Source: Sinotaia quadrata
Taxonomy: Eukaryota; Mollusca; Gastropoda; Architaenioglossa; Viviparidae
Direction: 5' to 3'
DNA: 64,000 nt
NCBI GenBank assembly: GCA_028829895.1
Contig: JALGAQ010000009.1
Coordinates: forward strand, 2,790,001-2,854,000
The translations under genes and the position numbers were made by a program. The notes beneath the pieces are model-generated. The model worked only from the letters and a program-made list of their open reading frames with translations. It searched no databases and was not told the origin of the DNA. Within the stretch, counting starts at the first letter, position 1. Every line of letters begins with the position of its first letter. Positions 40,125 through 51,830 of the stretch are shown here, in pieces.

Positions 40125-41453
40125 GGGACTGAGATTCGTCGCAACTACTGCAGGATGGACTTAGTCCGTCGAAAAGAAGAAGCGAGGGACACCAATTAGA
40201 CCTTCTTATTACGCTGACTTTGATGACGCTCTATCCTATATCTGCATCAGGATAGATGCACTAATTTGCATAACGTTTCCATTTATCAGAAGCGCTCACT
40301 CTCCAAAGATCCCATGGATTTACATGGAGCTGCGAACGATGATGGAGACGCAAACTCTGGAATCTCGCTCCCTATGGACTATAACATCTACAAGCTCGGT
40401 GTACTCAAGCGAAAACAGACAAGTGTGTGGAATTCTAGAAGTAACCCTAAACAGCTACATGGGTATCTACGAAGGAGTATCAAGGCAGTTACTGGTAGAC
40501 CTACTCTCCTCCCATGAACAACCGTCGATTTACTCCAAGAGGACGACGCCAAAGCCAATGCTCTCGCGGGGCAGTATGCCTTTGTTTACGAGGACGGAAT
40601 TACCCCCAAAGACACAGCAGACCTGGAGCAGTGGTCTTACTCAGGCCCTCTTCTTAAAGATATTGTTTTCGATCACAACAATATAAGTAATCTGCTTCAG
40701 AGACTACCTTTCGACACCTCTCCTGGCCCAGACGGAATGCACTCAGTAATACTAAAGACAGTAGCTCAATACATCGCTGTGCCTGTAAGCTGCATCTTTC
40801 TGATCTCCCTTGATGCAGGATGTCTACCATCAGCCTGGAAGGTAGGATATGTCAAACCATTTTTAAGAGCAGAGATCTCAAAGACCCTGCCAATTACAAA
40901 CCTATATGTCTATCCCCGATCTTAGGCAAGATCACAGAGAATGCGATCAAGAGTGCCATTCAAGTACACCTGGAAAAGCTCGGGTCCATGACTGTTTGTC
41001 AACATTGTTTCCGGAAAAAACCATCATCCACTTCGAATTTTCTAGTTGCCAGAGAGAAATGGGCCAAGGCAGTAGATTCTGTTTGGACGTGGTCTACGCG
41101 GACTTCAGCAAAGCATTTAATAAAGTTCCTCATCATCTACTTCTTTTCAAGCTACGTGGATATGGGATAAGGGGTAACCTACACTCCTGGATCGCTGACT
41201 TCCTAATCGATTGATCCATGCGAGTCAGGGTGAATGATGCTCTCTCCGCATCAGTCTCAGTGACCAGTGGAGCACCGCAGGGGTCCATTCTCGGCCCAGA
41301 GTTATTTAAATTTTTCATTAAGATCTTCCGCTTGCTTTGGATGCCGGATGCTTACTGTATGCCGACGACCTCAAGACCTGGTCAGAAGTGGCCAGCACTG
41401 AAGACGTCAATAATGTGCAAAGCATTTTCGATGTGCTGGAGGATTGGTCAATT
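40125..41453 (+). pseudogene. CR1-like LINE reverse transcriptase, cut by gap
   Basis: The RT is spread over frames: FDTSPGPDGMHSVILKTVAQ at 40708, YADFSKAFNKVPHHLLLFKL at 41096 (first catalytic Asp), SGAPQGSILGPELFKFFI at 41272, and CLLYADDLKTWSEVASTEDV at 41349 with an intact YADD. The final readable residues are VLEDWSI at 41453. The matching 3' end lies at 48845. Confidence 0.83.
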
Positions 41454-41553
41454 NNNNNNNNNNNNNNNNNNNNNNNNNNNNNNNNNNNNNNNNNNNNNNN
41501 NNNNNNNNNNNNNNNNNNNNNNNNNNNNNNNNNNNNNNNNNNNNNNNNNNNNN
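41454..41553. other. Assembly gap (100 N)
   Basis: A 100-N placeholder. The left is CR1 RT; the right starts inside A3 Gag (RAGPEGRHFATRGDTENIEY). Confidence 0.98.
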
Positions 41554-42675
41554 TAGGGCAGGACCAGAAGGAAGACATTTCGCCACGCGTGGTGACACGG
41601 AAAACATCGAATACCCGTTGTACAGCCTAAAACATGGGTTGAAACACTGCGACGCGTACTTGCTTTTGTCGCTACATCAACGTTGGAGGGTCGTTCGGCG
41701 CAACCGTCTGTGTTTTATATGCCTCGGTAAAGGTCACCGAAGCGAAGTCTGTCCGAGCGGTAACACATGCGGCAATAAAGGATGCGATAAGCCACACCAC
41801 CACACTGCGTTGCGAGACGACACCGAAACCCATCGATGCGAAGACAAACATATGAAGAGCGACGAACAGCCCAGCAGGTGGTTGCTTAGGAGTTATACCG
41901 TTGCGGATACACGGGCCCAAGAAGTCACAAGTAGCGTATGCCCTCCTGGACAACGGGTCAGACATCACTCTTATAGAGGAAGACTTTGCCAGACAACTAG
42001 GCCTAGTAGGGTCCACCACTACGCTTAGCATCACCTCCGTTCACGGTTCTTCTAGCATACGGTCGAAGAAGTTCGCGATGAAAGTCGCTGCTATGGATGG
42101 TTCCGATCATCTCGAGATCGATAATGCGTTCAGCGTACCTATGCTACCTAGGTTCCGTAACCACGCCAGTTAGGGAGCACTCCAGCAACTGGAAACACCA
42201 AGCGGGGATTGCCTTCGATCAAGCTTCGGACCACAAAATACGAATGTTAATCGGGACAGATGTGCCCGACGTCCACATTCCCCTGGAATGCAAAACCGGC
42301 AAATCGAAGGAACTGTTCGCCATCCGTACCCGACTAGGTTGGATCATGCTGGACCCAGCGCGTCGAGCCGGGGATAGTCATAGGAGAGTAAACGTCATTC
42401 AAGGTGAAGCTTGTGTTTGCGATCAACTCAAGACCCTGTACAACGCCGAATTCCAAGACACAGAGGGCAAGGAGCGAGAGTGTTCTGTAGAAGACAATTT
42501 AGCCGTAGAATTAGTCTCAGAGTCGATCACAATGAAAGAGGGACACTACGAACTAGCGCTGCCGTGGCGGACGAAACCGGCAGGACTACCTCACAACCCT
42601 CAATCAGCATATAGTAGGCTCAGGACCCTACGACGCCGTTTTCTCAGAGAAGAAGAATATTTCCGGATGTACTGA
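41554..42675 (+). pseudogene. A3 Gag end, zinc knuckles, protease, RT start
   Basis: CFICLGKGHRSEVC is complete here, unlike A2. The protease has LLDNGSDITLIEEDFARQLG. A 2-bp deletion near 42150 (ATGCTACCTAGG versus ATGCTACCGATAGG) shifts the frame, and the second frame (42097-42675) continues to FREEEYFRMY and stops at TGA, where A2 has TGC. Confidence 0.88.
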
Positions 42676-43296
42676 GAAATCATGCGGAATAACATTGAAA
42701 AGGGATATGCCGTGCCGGTGCCCGGAGAGCAACTGCAAATCTAATACTCACCACGATGGTATCTGCCCCATCATGGAGTGACGAACCCCAAGAAACCCAA
42801 TAAAGTCAGGGTGGTACTGGACTGTGCAGCTAAATATAATGGTGTTTCTCTGAATGACTGCCTGTACCAAGGACCCGATACGACCGCCAGCCTGGTGGGT
42901 GTGCTTCTACGCTTCCGAATAAGTACCATAGCTGTCGCCGCGGATATCGAAGAGATATTCATGCAAGTACGGGTACCTATCGAAGACCGCGGTGCATTGA
43001 GGTTCCTGTGGTGGGAAGGGGACGACCTGCAAACCGATCCGAAAGAATACCATATGCTGGCGCATCCTTTCGGCGCGACATCATCTCCCTTCTGCGCGAA
43101 CTACCCACTTAGGCAGACCCTGCAAGACTGGGGGGGCGATTCCATACCTGAAGTGAGGAACGCAGTGACGCAGAACTTCTACGTAGACGATTGCCTGGCA
43201 CACTTCAAAGACGTGCGTTTAGCCTCCCAGTTCGCAACACAGTTAACCGCCACATTGGAAAAGGGAAGGGTTCAAACTTCGAAAATGGATAGCTAG
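42676..43296 (+). pseudogene. A3 RT palm with in-frame FYVDD
   Basis: From 42778 the frame runs [50 protein letters not shown] and [16 protein letters not shown]. This copy shows the intended reading across the G run. The frame ends after an extra base near 43265 (GGGAAGGGTTC). Confidence 0.88.
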
Positions 43297-44514
43297 TCAC
43301 CCCGAGGCTCTCACCGGAATCGCGATCAAGGACAGAGTACCTTCACCGGTGAGACCCATAGACTCGGATGTGTGCGGGCTAGAACGCACGCTGGGATTAG
43401 AATGGGATTCTAAGTGTGATTGTTTCCAGTTCAAGCTCCTGTTTCCGGAATCTGCCAACACCAGAAGAGGCATACTGTCGACCGTGTCTACCCTTTTTGA
43501 CCCACTATGACTAGTTGCGCCCTTACTGCTACCAGCCAAAGCATTCCTACAAAAACTATGCAAGCAACGTTTAGAATGGGACGCAGCGATTAGTCAAGAC
43601 GAACTTAAGGAGTGGAGACTATGGTTATCCACTATGCAAGAATTAGGCACCCTTCGGATACCTAGGTGTTTAGGACGGGAAACCGGAGAAGCTGAGAACA
43701 CACAGTTGCACGTGTTCTGCGACGCGTCCGAGATTGGTTAAGGGAGGGCGCTATATGTCAGATACGAAACGATGGATCGAATTCATTGCTCCCTGGTGAT
43801 AGCGAAATCGAGAGTAGCTCCCTTGAAGATCGTGACAATCCCTAGATTGGAGCTCAACCCGGCCAGGTTAGCCGTTCAGGTAGCCAAGTTCGTACGTGAG
43901 GAAATGGACACCACCATCAACGAAACGATCTACTGGACCGATTCAACGATAGTGTTGTATTACATCGAGAACACAGATGCACGCTATAGCACATTCGTGG
44001 CAACTCGCCTTGCCACCATTCACGAGCTGTCCAGACCCGATCAGTGGCGACACGTATGATCGAAACAGAACCCCGCCGACTTCGCGTCTAGAGGGACGAC
44101 TTCGTTTGAAGCTATGTCAGAATGGTTGAGAGGTCCTGAGTTTCTGTGGCAACACGTTCGGGACTGGTCCGCACTAGAACGCAGCAAGATGCCAGTAGGA
44201 GAGCCAGAATGGAAGACGAGGACCGCAGCGGTCAACGCCATAAGGAGCAGCACGGGTGTCGCACGTATTGCCGAGCATTACTCCGAATGGACAAGGGCGT
44301 TAAAGGCCCTGGTATGGTTCGCGCGATTCAAAACCTTCCTCCGAATGTCCGTATCCAAGGACCCAGACATGCGCCTAAAGTTAGGTCTACCCGAGCTGAG
44401 CGAACTGAGAAGCGCCGAGATAGACCTCATACGGGAGGTACAAGCGGGGGAGTATACGGAAGAAATATCCGCTCTCGCCTCAGGGGCAAGCATTTAAAAC
44501 AAACAGGCACTTAA
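43297..44514 (+). pseudogene. A3 RT thumb, RNase H and linker
   Basis: The thumb and RNase H are readable, but with GGA to TGA in PLGL near 43507, TAC to TAA in IGYG near 43740, and a stop near 44495. The RNase H keeps VFCDASEIG and [34 protein letters not shown] is intact. Confidence 0.85.
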
Positions 44515-44542
44515 GAAGCTCAAGGGTCTGAGCCCAGTACTG

Positions 44543-45745
44543 GTGGATGGCGTTCGGCGCGTCGGCGGTAGGTTGCAGTACGCCGACTACCCACTATCTC
44601 GGATCCATCCGATAATCCTGCCGAAGGCACACCACGTGACCAAACTGATTATCCGGCATTATCACCTTATGGAAGGGCACTCCGGATGTGCGCAAGTGTT
44701 GGCAGCTATACGCAAACGCTACTGGATCGTCCAAGGTTATGCCGCCGTAAAACGAATCATCGGATCTTGCTTCGAATGCCGTAGGCTACAGGCGTCGCCG
44801 TTTGAACAAGTCATGACACAGATACCAGCGGTTAGGGCTCAGAAGGGTTGGCATCCATTCAAATTGGTAGGCGTAGTCTACTTCGGACCGATGTTAGTGA
44901 AACGTAGTAAGTGTCTTGAGAAGAGATATGGTTGTCTATTCACTTGTCTTCAAACCCGCGCGGTTCACCTGGAAGTGGCCCAATCCCTGACCACGGACTC
45001 ATTCATCATGGCGTTAACCCGATTCATCGCGCGACGGGGCACTCCCGACGAGATATTCAGCGACAATGGAAGCAAATTCATCGGTGCAGAAGCCGAGCTA
45101 AAGTTAGCCTTAGTGGACTTCTCGCAGAAAAGTATCAATGACCACCTACTGACCTACCCAGTGCAGTGGCACTTTAATCCTCCGCTTGCGAGTCATCGAG
45201 GTGGGATATGGGAACGAGTGATCCGATCAGTTAAGTTAGTCATTAACTCGCTATCACGAGAGCAAACGATGAGCAACGAAATACTAATGACGGTGATTAC
45301 CGAAGCAGAACGAATCCTGAACAACAGGCCGTTGGTTCCAGTGAAGTCCGACGTTAAGGATCTGATAGCGCCATCACCTAATGATCTGTTGTTACTTCGC
45401 GTGAACACGTCGTCCATTTTACCGCCGACCATGACCGCACGTTACGCGAAGAGGTGGCACCAAGCAAACTATCTGACGGAGCTCTTCTGGCGCAGGTGGA
45501 TGGATGAGTACCTGCCCACGCTGATAGCGAGACAGAAGTGGGTGCTGCAGCAAAGGAACCTCCGACCGGGCGACGTGGTACTGCTGATCAACGAACAAAT
45601 GCCGCGCGACAAATGGCCGCTGGGTGTAATGGATACCTGCCAGGTATCGAACGACGGGGCGGTTAGGGGGGTGGTAGTCAGAACCAGGGATGGCTGTCTG
45701 CGGCGGGACATAAGGAAGATATGTCTGATAGAAGGCTGCGAGTAG
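44543..45745 (+). pseudogene. A3 integrase, full-length frame with catalytic Asp changed to Val
   Basis: This open frame of 400 codons runs to the natural Pol end (IEGCE, stop 45743-45745). The zinc site is HYHLMEGH ... CFECRRLQ. The first catalytic Asp is lost: A1 and A2 read VGVDYFGPM, A3 reads VGVVYFGPM. The second Asp (DNGSKF) and the Glu (GGIWERVIRS) remain. The C-terminal LRPGDVVLLINEQMPRDKWP is intact. The same D-to-V change occurs in A4. It would make a full-length protein that is not expected to catalyse integration. Confidence 0.9.
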
Positions 45746-45964
45746 GTGGGTTGTAGTCGCTCGAATCTCTAAGGGGCTGGCTCCCGCTGTTGTAGCGAGA
45801 GTTATAATTGTACTATTTCAGTGTGAGCCAGCGCAGGGCACAGCCGTAGGCGGTGGGCGGCGGCGACAACCCAGAAGTTAGGGGGGCTGATAAGGGGGCG
45901 CGAGTAGTCTGACATTAGCTAGCCTGCCAGGGGGACTTGAAATCGTGACCGATTTGGGGGGCGG
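45746..45964 (+). promoter_or_regulatory. A3 3' untranslated hairpin region and polypurine tract
   Basis: GCTGGCTC at 45776-45783 pairs with GAGCCAGC at 45825-45832. TACTATTTCAG lies between them. GCGAGTAG occurs twice (about 45738-45745 and 45900-45907); A4 has lost everything between the two. GATTTGGGGGGCGG precedes the LTR. Confidence 0.65.
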
Positions 45965-46400
45965 TGTAGAAGAATCCAAGATTCATTCCCGTCCGTGCCA
46001 CGACAAGTCCCAACACTGTGATACCCCCCGTCCTGATTGTTGCTATCCCCACCTTTGTTTTAATGGTGGGCTACACCACCATCTTTGTTCACTTTGACTT
46101 TTATCGCCGGAAAGTTACATCAAGAGCGTTCGCTCCAAAGTTACCTGTTTCTATTTTACTTATTTTGTGGACAAATTGTTTATAGACAATAACGGTTTAA
46201 GTGTTGACATTTACTTCTTTGCGTTGGTGTTACCTACTAACGTGAACCTTTGAGGTAATGTACATACCTTGTATTATTGTTTATTATTTAGAATCGCATA
46301 CATAGTTCCGATAGAATATTTGTATTCTTGTTGGCCGGGAATTGCGCATCTCTCCAGGTTCATTGCAACTCTGAGGCTCCTATCAACGGTAGGAGATACA
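45965..46400 (+). repeat. 3' LTR of A3 (436 bp)
   Basis: It runs TGTAGAAGAATCC to GGTAGGAGATACA. The next base begins repeat F. Confidence 0.92.
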
Positions 46401-47290
46401 AAGCATTACAATACATTTGGCATCAGTTTAATTGCAGGAGTTGCCGAAAGAAAGATAGAGTCTATCTTCCAGTCGCCTGAGGGACTCCACTCCCGATTTT
46501 CTGTCTGGATTTACTTCCATAGCCTTTACTTCTCCCGAAGCAATCTTCAAGGCAGCAGAGCTGAAACCCATCAGCACGAGAGCATTTTATTTCGGACTTG
46601 CTCTTGTCCTAGATAGACTTGCCTGAAGAGGTTAACGGACTCTATCTGTCCGGGATAGTGTGTAAGCAAGAAGGAACTAAGACAAATGCGAAGACACAAC
46701 AGCCAGCGTCGACAATGAGCTTCCGCACCCGTTTGTCCTATATCAGCATCACAACGAAAGAGTCTCGGGGTATTGTTAATGTGCTTAATGGGCATAAAGT
46801 TTGGAATTCTGGTCCGAAAATATACAGATATTGAATCGACGCATGCAGGCAGCTTGGAAATTTGTTTTATCGGTGCAGATCTTCGTCTTTCTATGTTGAA
46901 TCCGAGCCGTTAGGTTCCAATCAGAAGTTCATAAATAGAATACGCTGATAGCTGCAGACACGCGCCCAAAAGATAGACAAGATGTTGCTCTATGCAACGA
47001 GCGCACATTCAGCAAGCAGTTTTGAACCGCAATCAAAATAATAAACCTTTCAAACAAGACTAAAACGCCATTTTTAAGTTATTTGTCAACATGATTCGTA
47101 ATAAAATCAATAGTTAATCGTTATCAAGACTAGGAAATAATTATTCTTACATTGAGATTAAGGAAAAGCGCTATTTTCTAAACAATAACTTACTGAGGTA
47201 TTAGACAAATGAAACGTTGTTAATAAAGTTGTAATTGAAGCAAGATCAGTAACAGCGGTGCAGTGATATATATTCGATATAAAGGAAGTG
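46401..47290. repeat. Repeat F, copy 1 (unknown, possibly protein-coding origin on minus strand)
   Basis: It matches 57950-58915 over most of its length. The minus strand of 46430-46590 reads VLMGFSSAALKIASGEVKAM and EVNPDRKSGVESLRRLED; the second copy keeps the same residues with only K/Q and K/R changes. A neighbouring block reads GQIESVNLFRQVYLGQEQVR. The AT-rich part (47040-47250) is also shared. No family recognised. Confidence 0.6.
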
Positions 47291-47325
47291 ATATAATCCA
47301 TTGGTTGCTGGTCACATGAAAATAA

Positions 47326-48375
47326 AATGTGGCTCTTCTGAAAATCGTTACCATACCAAGGATGGAGTTAAATGCGACCGCTATCCGCAAACCGTATTCG
47401 ATCGTACAAGGTAATGCCACAGTCAAACTAGTCATGGGAGCCTGTTTCGTGTATCGCAGGTTGCAAGGCCGCCATCAGAGCAAATTTGGCGCCGTTTACG
47501 TCGGCGACAACGCAGAGAGGATGGCGTATGGTCTAATTCATCTCGAATGCAATAAAACTCCGTAGAAGCCTAGAAATGCGATACCGATGTTTGTTTACGT
47601 GCCCACAAACGCTAGTGGTAAAATTGGAAGTGGCCCACTCGCTAACCACTATAATGGCGCTCACGAAATTCATCGCACGGTGGGGTTCACCTGAAGAAAT
47701 GTTTATTGACAATGACAGTATTTCGCGGGCGCAGAAGCTAAACTCATATCCACCCTAAGTGGTCTCTCATGACCATCTCTTAGTATATCCAGTGCAATAT
47801 TATTTTAATCCCCAACTCGTGAGTCATCGAAGTGGGATATGGGAGGGAGTTATCTAATCAGTGAAGCTGGTTATCTATTCGCTGTTCCTTAAGCAGGCTG
47901 TTAGTGACCAAGTGTTGATGACCGTAATTATCGAAGCCAAGCGTAGCCTCAACAACCGACCGCTGGTCACAGTAAAGTCCGACGTGAAGGATCTGATAGC
48001 TATATCGCTTATGACCGACTGCTTCTCCGCGCGAACGGTACATCTATTGTGCCTCCAACTATGGCCACACGTTACGCGAAATGGTGGCATCAGGGGAACT
48101 ACTTGACGAAGTTATTCTGCTGACCGTGAATCATTGAATACGTGCCTACATTGAAAGTGAGACATAAATGGATACTGAAGCAGAGAAACCTTCGTCCATG
48201 AGATGTGGTGCCGCTGTTCAATGATCAAAAGCCACGCTATAAATGACCGCTGGGTGCGGTGGAGATTTGCGAAGTATCGAGTGACGACGCGGTAAGGGGG
48301 GCGGTAGTTCGCACGAAGGACAGTAGTCTAAGACACGACATAAGAAAATGGTGTTTTATAGAACTGTCTGGATAA
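47326..48375 (+). pseudogene. BEL-E integrase remnant
   Basis: KIVTIPRMELNA (RNase H) jumps directly to KPYSIVQGNATVKLVMGACF, an internal deletion. Then come RCLFTCPQTLVVKLEVAHSL, IMALTKFIARWGSPEEMFID, VLMTVIIEAKRSLNNRPLVT and VKSDVKDLIA, and the C-terminus VVRTKDSSLRHDIRKWC. Most blocks are in different frames with stops. No catalytic set is complete. Confidence 0.8.
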
Positions 48376-48419
48376 ACTGAACTGGCTTCCCAGCTCAGTC
48401 GTAACCGATTTTGGGGAGG

Positions 48420-48844
48420 TGTAATAGGATCCTGATTCATTTCTATCCTTTCTACCACAAGTAGCATCCATGTGATAGCCATTGACCACGAACCCTTGTT
48501 TTAATGTTGGTTTACATCGTCTTACTTTGCTATTGTTTAATTGTACAGTATGACTTACGGGTGTTAAGATCGTTTGCACCGACGAAACTCGCTTCACGGT
48601 AATTATTCGTTGACAATTGTTTTATAGCCAATAACTGTTTTGCTGTAGACATATTTCCTTTGCGTTAGTTGTTTTACCAGGTTTGCGTGAACCTCCGAGG
48701 TAAAGTACATATATTTATCATTGGTTATCACTTAGAATCGCATAACCAGTTCCGATCGAAAAACGCATTCTTCTTGAGCGGGACTTGTGCATCTCTCCAG
48801 ATTCATTGAAATTCTGAGACTCATATTATTGGATAAGAGTTACA
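48420..48844 (+). repeat. BEL-E 3' LTR (425 bp)
   Basis: It runs TGTAATAGGATCCTGATTC to GGATAAGAGTTACA. The right third aligns with A LTRs (TTAGAATCGCATAA, GTGCATCTCTCCAG). Confidence 0.8.
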
Positions 48845-49440
48845 TCTGCGTTTTTCTAATTAGGTCCAAAGTTCCATTTGAGACCCATCGTATTAGGGGA
48901 TACATTCTGAGAAACTCCATTGCTGAAAATGGCATAGGAGTCGTGGTCTGGCCTGACCTCAAGTCTATTTCCGACACCACCAGAAAAGTTACTTCCGCCC
49001 ACAGGATATTCCGCCTAATCAAGAAATCGTTTGTTGAAATGACCTCAAAATTATTCAGACTCCTGTCTACCACTCATACTTGTCTCATTCTCGATTATGG
49101 ACAACCTGCCACTTATCCACAATCAGAACTAGTGTGACTTAATTGATAAGTTACAAAGGGAGATGTTCTAAGACTGTCCAGGCCTATCAGAGATATACCG
49201 TACGACGTTCGTCTTCAGCGCCTGGGTGAATTTTGCATGGACTACCAAGGGGACCTGATTTTCACTAGAGGAATACTCAACGGTGAACTCACAGGAACTC
49301 ATGTGAACTCATGTCTGTATTCAAGAAAGAATGCTCCACCAAGGCGCTTTGTGAATGACTGGATCCTATTCGCTGCTCATAACAAAGAAATCCAGGCCTC
49401 ACAACCATATGGAAGAACTTAGACAAATAATGATCCAAAC
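48845..49440 (+). pseudogene. CR1-like LINE RT C-terminal part
   Basis: GIGVVVWPDLKSISDTTRKV, TSAHRIFRLIKKSFVEMTSK and LILDYGQPATYPQSELV lie in the frame 48787-49137, followed in other frames by LRLGEF-like and GDLIFTRGILNGELTG (49240-49280). This is the C-terminal RT region of CR1-type LINEs. Upstream CVFLIRSKVPFETHRI continues directly from the LTR border, and the RT before it fits the part ending at 41453. Confidence 0.78.
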
Positions 49441-49559
49441 TCGTAATTTTATTGGAAATTAATCTTCACAGTCTATAACACAGTTTATTTCAATGAGGTT
49501 GTTCGGGTTATCTGAATAGAAATTTCGTCAATACTCATAACGTCCTTGCGGGAAGTCAC

Positions 49560-50300
49560 ACTAAGCTGTTTAAAGCGGTCTGTCTGCTGCATGGTTTAAC
49601 TGTTTAACCGCATTCAAGATTACTATAGACTTATTTGCACTTATTTGCATCTTATGCGGTACATACGTCTCCCCCAAACATTTCGATGTCATCTCTAAAA
49701 TAGAGGTTGCATAAGGGCTTTCAGTCAATGGAAAAAGCCAAATGATGCCCTTCAAAACAATCTTGTATCATTCCATCCAAAAACAAGTATAAACGGTAAG
49801 TAAGAGCCTTGTTTAACACCCACATTTATACAAAGGTCACTCACATGATTGTTTAGTAAGACAGCGCACTCTCGTAGATCGATTGCATCATGTTCATCAT
49901 AGTGAATTCTTTATGAAATCCTCTAAGTATAAGCCAGAGCCTATCTTGTCTTAGCCGGCGATAAGCCTTCTTAAAGTTTAAAATGTTCTGGTATGTGTCC
50001 CTTGGGTGTTATAGGACCTTTTCAAATAGCATTCGACAGTTAAATATTTGCTTAACGATTACTTTACAAGGCCTGAGTTCAGCTAGTACTCCAGACTCAA
50101 GTACCTCCGTTTGGATTTTGTAAAGTTCAGAATGACACATACATAACCTTGTTTGAATGGTCAATAAGACTGATGGTTCACCACTTTCGTAAGTTCCCTT
50201 ATTTCTAAGATTAAAATAATCAGTGATTGTGCCCATTCTTCTGGCTATCGATAACTTCTTCAAATATTTTGTACAATATTGTTAACGCTTTAACGGTTTA
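49560..50300 (-). pseudogene. LINE reverse transcriptase fragment
   Basis: The minus strand has blocks IFNCRMLFEKVL followed, after a stop, by HPRDTYQ and NFKKAYRRLRQDRLW (the F.DFKKAFDRV motif decayed), then INVGVKQGSYLPFILVFG (GV.QGC). Upstream EWAQSLIILILEIREL fits the W...IV.PI.KKG segment. Frames change several times. It is a different LINE type from the CR1 copies. Confidence 0.65.
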
Positions 50301-50339
50301 TTTAAACGTGGCTTTCAAGAGCTGAGCAGGAATTTTTTC

Positions 50340-51225
50340 TATTGTTTGTGGTTCTCCAAGTTTCGATCTTCGCAGAGATTATCAACACCTCATTTCCCAA
50401 AACTGGTTGCGTCTTCCGGAACAGAGGTGAGGATGTTGTACCTGAAGACGAACATTTGGAATATTTGGTCCATTATTTCATAGGCCCTGCAAAGAAGGCT
50501 ACCTTCGGTTGCTTGTTAAATCATCTTGCTAAAAGGTACATGCGAACGAGAGAGATGCTCCATGATCTCTATGGTTATGCGTTCATTATTAGACAAGGTG
50601 GGAAAGCCCGGGCTGATATGTACACAGCCTAACGAGTTGAAGGCTTATGCTAATGACTTGGTAACTTGTGCATACACCATTGGGTATATGGACTCAGTAT
50701 TCACCGTAGGGAAAGTGCTTTCCAAGTGGTCAAGGAACATGATCGTAGAGTTAGTGAAGCGAGCCAATGAGATCGATTGGCGAGATCGGAAGACCACCTT
50801 TCGGAACGTGTATGGATTTGTATTGGCTAATTTCGCTTCAGGGAGAGGAATGAGATGCTCAGGGGAATATAAGCAGGTAATTGAGATAGTGTCCACCTCG
50901 ATCGTATCTGAAGAGCGATACTATGAAACAGCGCTCCTGTGGCGAATGTAGCCGACAGTGTTGTGTGAGAACAAGTCAGCTGCCTATGGTAGGTTAGAGA
51001 CCTCACGACGAAACTTCTTCGAAGACGGAAGATACTTGCGAATATACTCCACAACCATGCAGAGCAACTTTGAATAAGGCTACGTCATTCCTGTGCCGGA
51101 TTAGCAACTGCTTTGTGAATTCCCATCATGGGGTGGTAAGACAGAAAAAAGCCAGACGAAGTTAGAGTATTCTTAGATTGTGCAAATGAATTCGATAATG
51201 TTTCTCTGAATAACTGCCTGTACTG
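50340..51225 (+). pseudogene. BEL-G remnant: Gag joined to RT start
   Basis: The Gag-like part is HYFIGPAKKATFGCLLNHLA and TREMLHDLYGYAFI (GRDHMV region decayed); LKAYANDLVTCAYTIGYM and NEIDWRDRKTTFRNVYGFV then follow in another frame. After a deletion, the BEL pre-RT region follows: VSEERYYETALLWRM, SAAYGRLETSRRNFFEDGRY and GYVIPVP. Zinc knuckles and protease are missing. Stops at 50630 and 50949. Confidence 0.68.
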
Positions 51226-51258
51226 AGATTCTTATCAATTGATGGGAGTTACCCATAT
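51226..51258 (+). repeat. BEL LTR end fragment
   Basis: CTGAGATTCTTATCAATTGA followed by TGGGAGTTAC matches the last ~30 bases of A/E LTRs. Confidence 0.55.
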
Positions 51259-51830
51259 TGCATATGCAGGAATGTTTGTTGTGTGGCACTAAATTTCATT
51301 ACGTGGACATTGTCTTGTGTACATTCCACTATTGACTATGTTTGCACCCTCATTCCATCCATTCTGACCTGAAATATTTTTAATACCCCTTTTTCGTTTG
51401 GTCATTTTGGTGAATATGTTGTTCGCTACCGCTTGACTGATTCATTAGCGTGAAGCTCAGTTAAGCATCGTTTGTTGAATATTCATAATAACTTTACAAT
51501 CGTCTATTTACGACAGCAAGCTAGTCGTAAGTGTATTATTAGAATCTATATTCAAACTATTGAGGATGATGTTTCGCCCACTTACCACATTTTTGTTCAA
51601 AAACATCTAAATTATTATTTCGTGATGATTGATTCATGATTGATAATTAGCATGCGCAGGACTTTCCGTTTGGGTTTACCTGATACGGCAGAAGAAATAT
51701 TAATGGGTTAAATTTCTCAGAATTCTCAAAATGTCTCCACGAAACGTGGCTTCTGAAAAACCATTTGGGTCGAACACACTGAAGACACGACGGTGCCAGT
51801 GGCTCGCGTGGACTTTTCTGACCTTTTCAC
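51259..51830 (+). repeat. Divergent BEL LTR and leader
   Basis: The stretch ends near 51718 with TTTCTCAG and is followed by AATTCTCAAAATG, the primer-site sequence of this group, then a Gag start-like segment (51730-51800). Internal bits (TTGACTATGTTTGCACCC; ATAATAACTTTAC; GCGCAGGACTT) are B-LTR-like. Its start is unclear. Confidence 0.45.

Larger units (their letters stand above)
41554..46400 (+). mobile_element. BEL-A copy 3 (A3), 5' part lost in gap
   Basis: It starts in the Gag C-terminus and contains zinc knuckles, PR, RT, RNase H, integrase, 3' untranslated region and a complete 3' LTR (45965-46400). The G run before FYVDD has 7 Gs (43130-43136) and is in frame. Breaks: a 2-bp deletion near 42150, TGA 42673-42675, a TAA near 42742, a 1-bp insertion near 43265, a TAA near 43740, a stop near 44495. 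The integrase frame is the longest in the window. Confidence 0.93.
47326..48844 (+). mobile_element. BEL-E, old truncated BEL element with its own LTR type
   Basis: A decayed pol from the RNase H/integrase region to the Pol end is followed by a short 3' untranslated region, a polypurine tract (TTTTGGGGAGG) and LTR 48420-48844. The 5' half is missing. It is clearly related to family A but strongly diverged. Confidence 0.8.
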
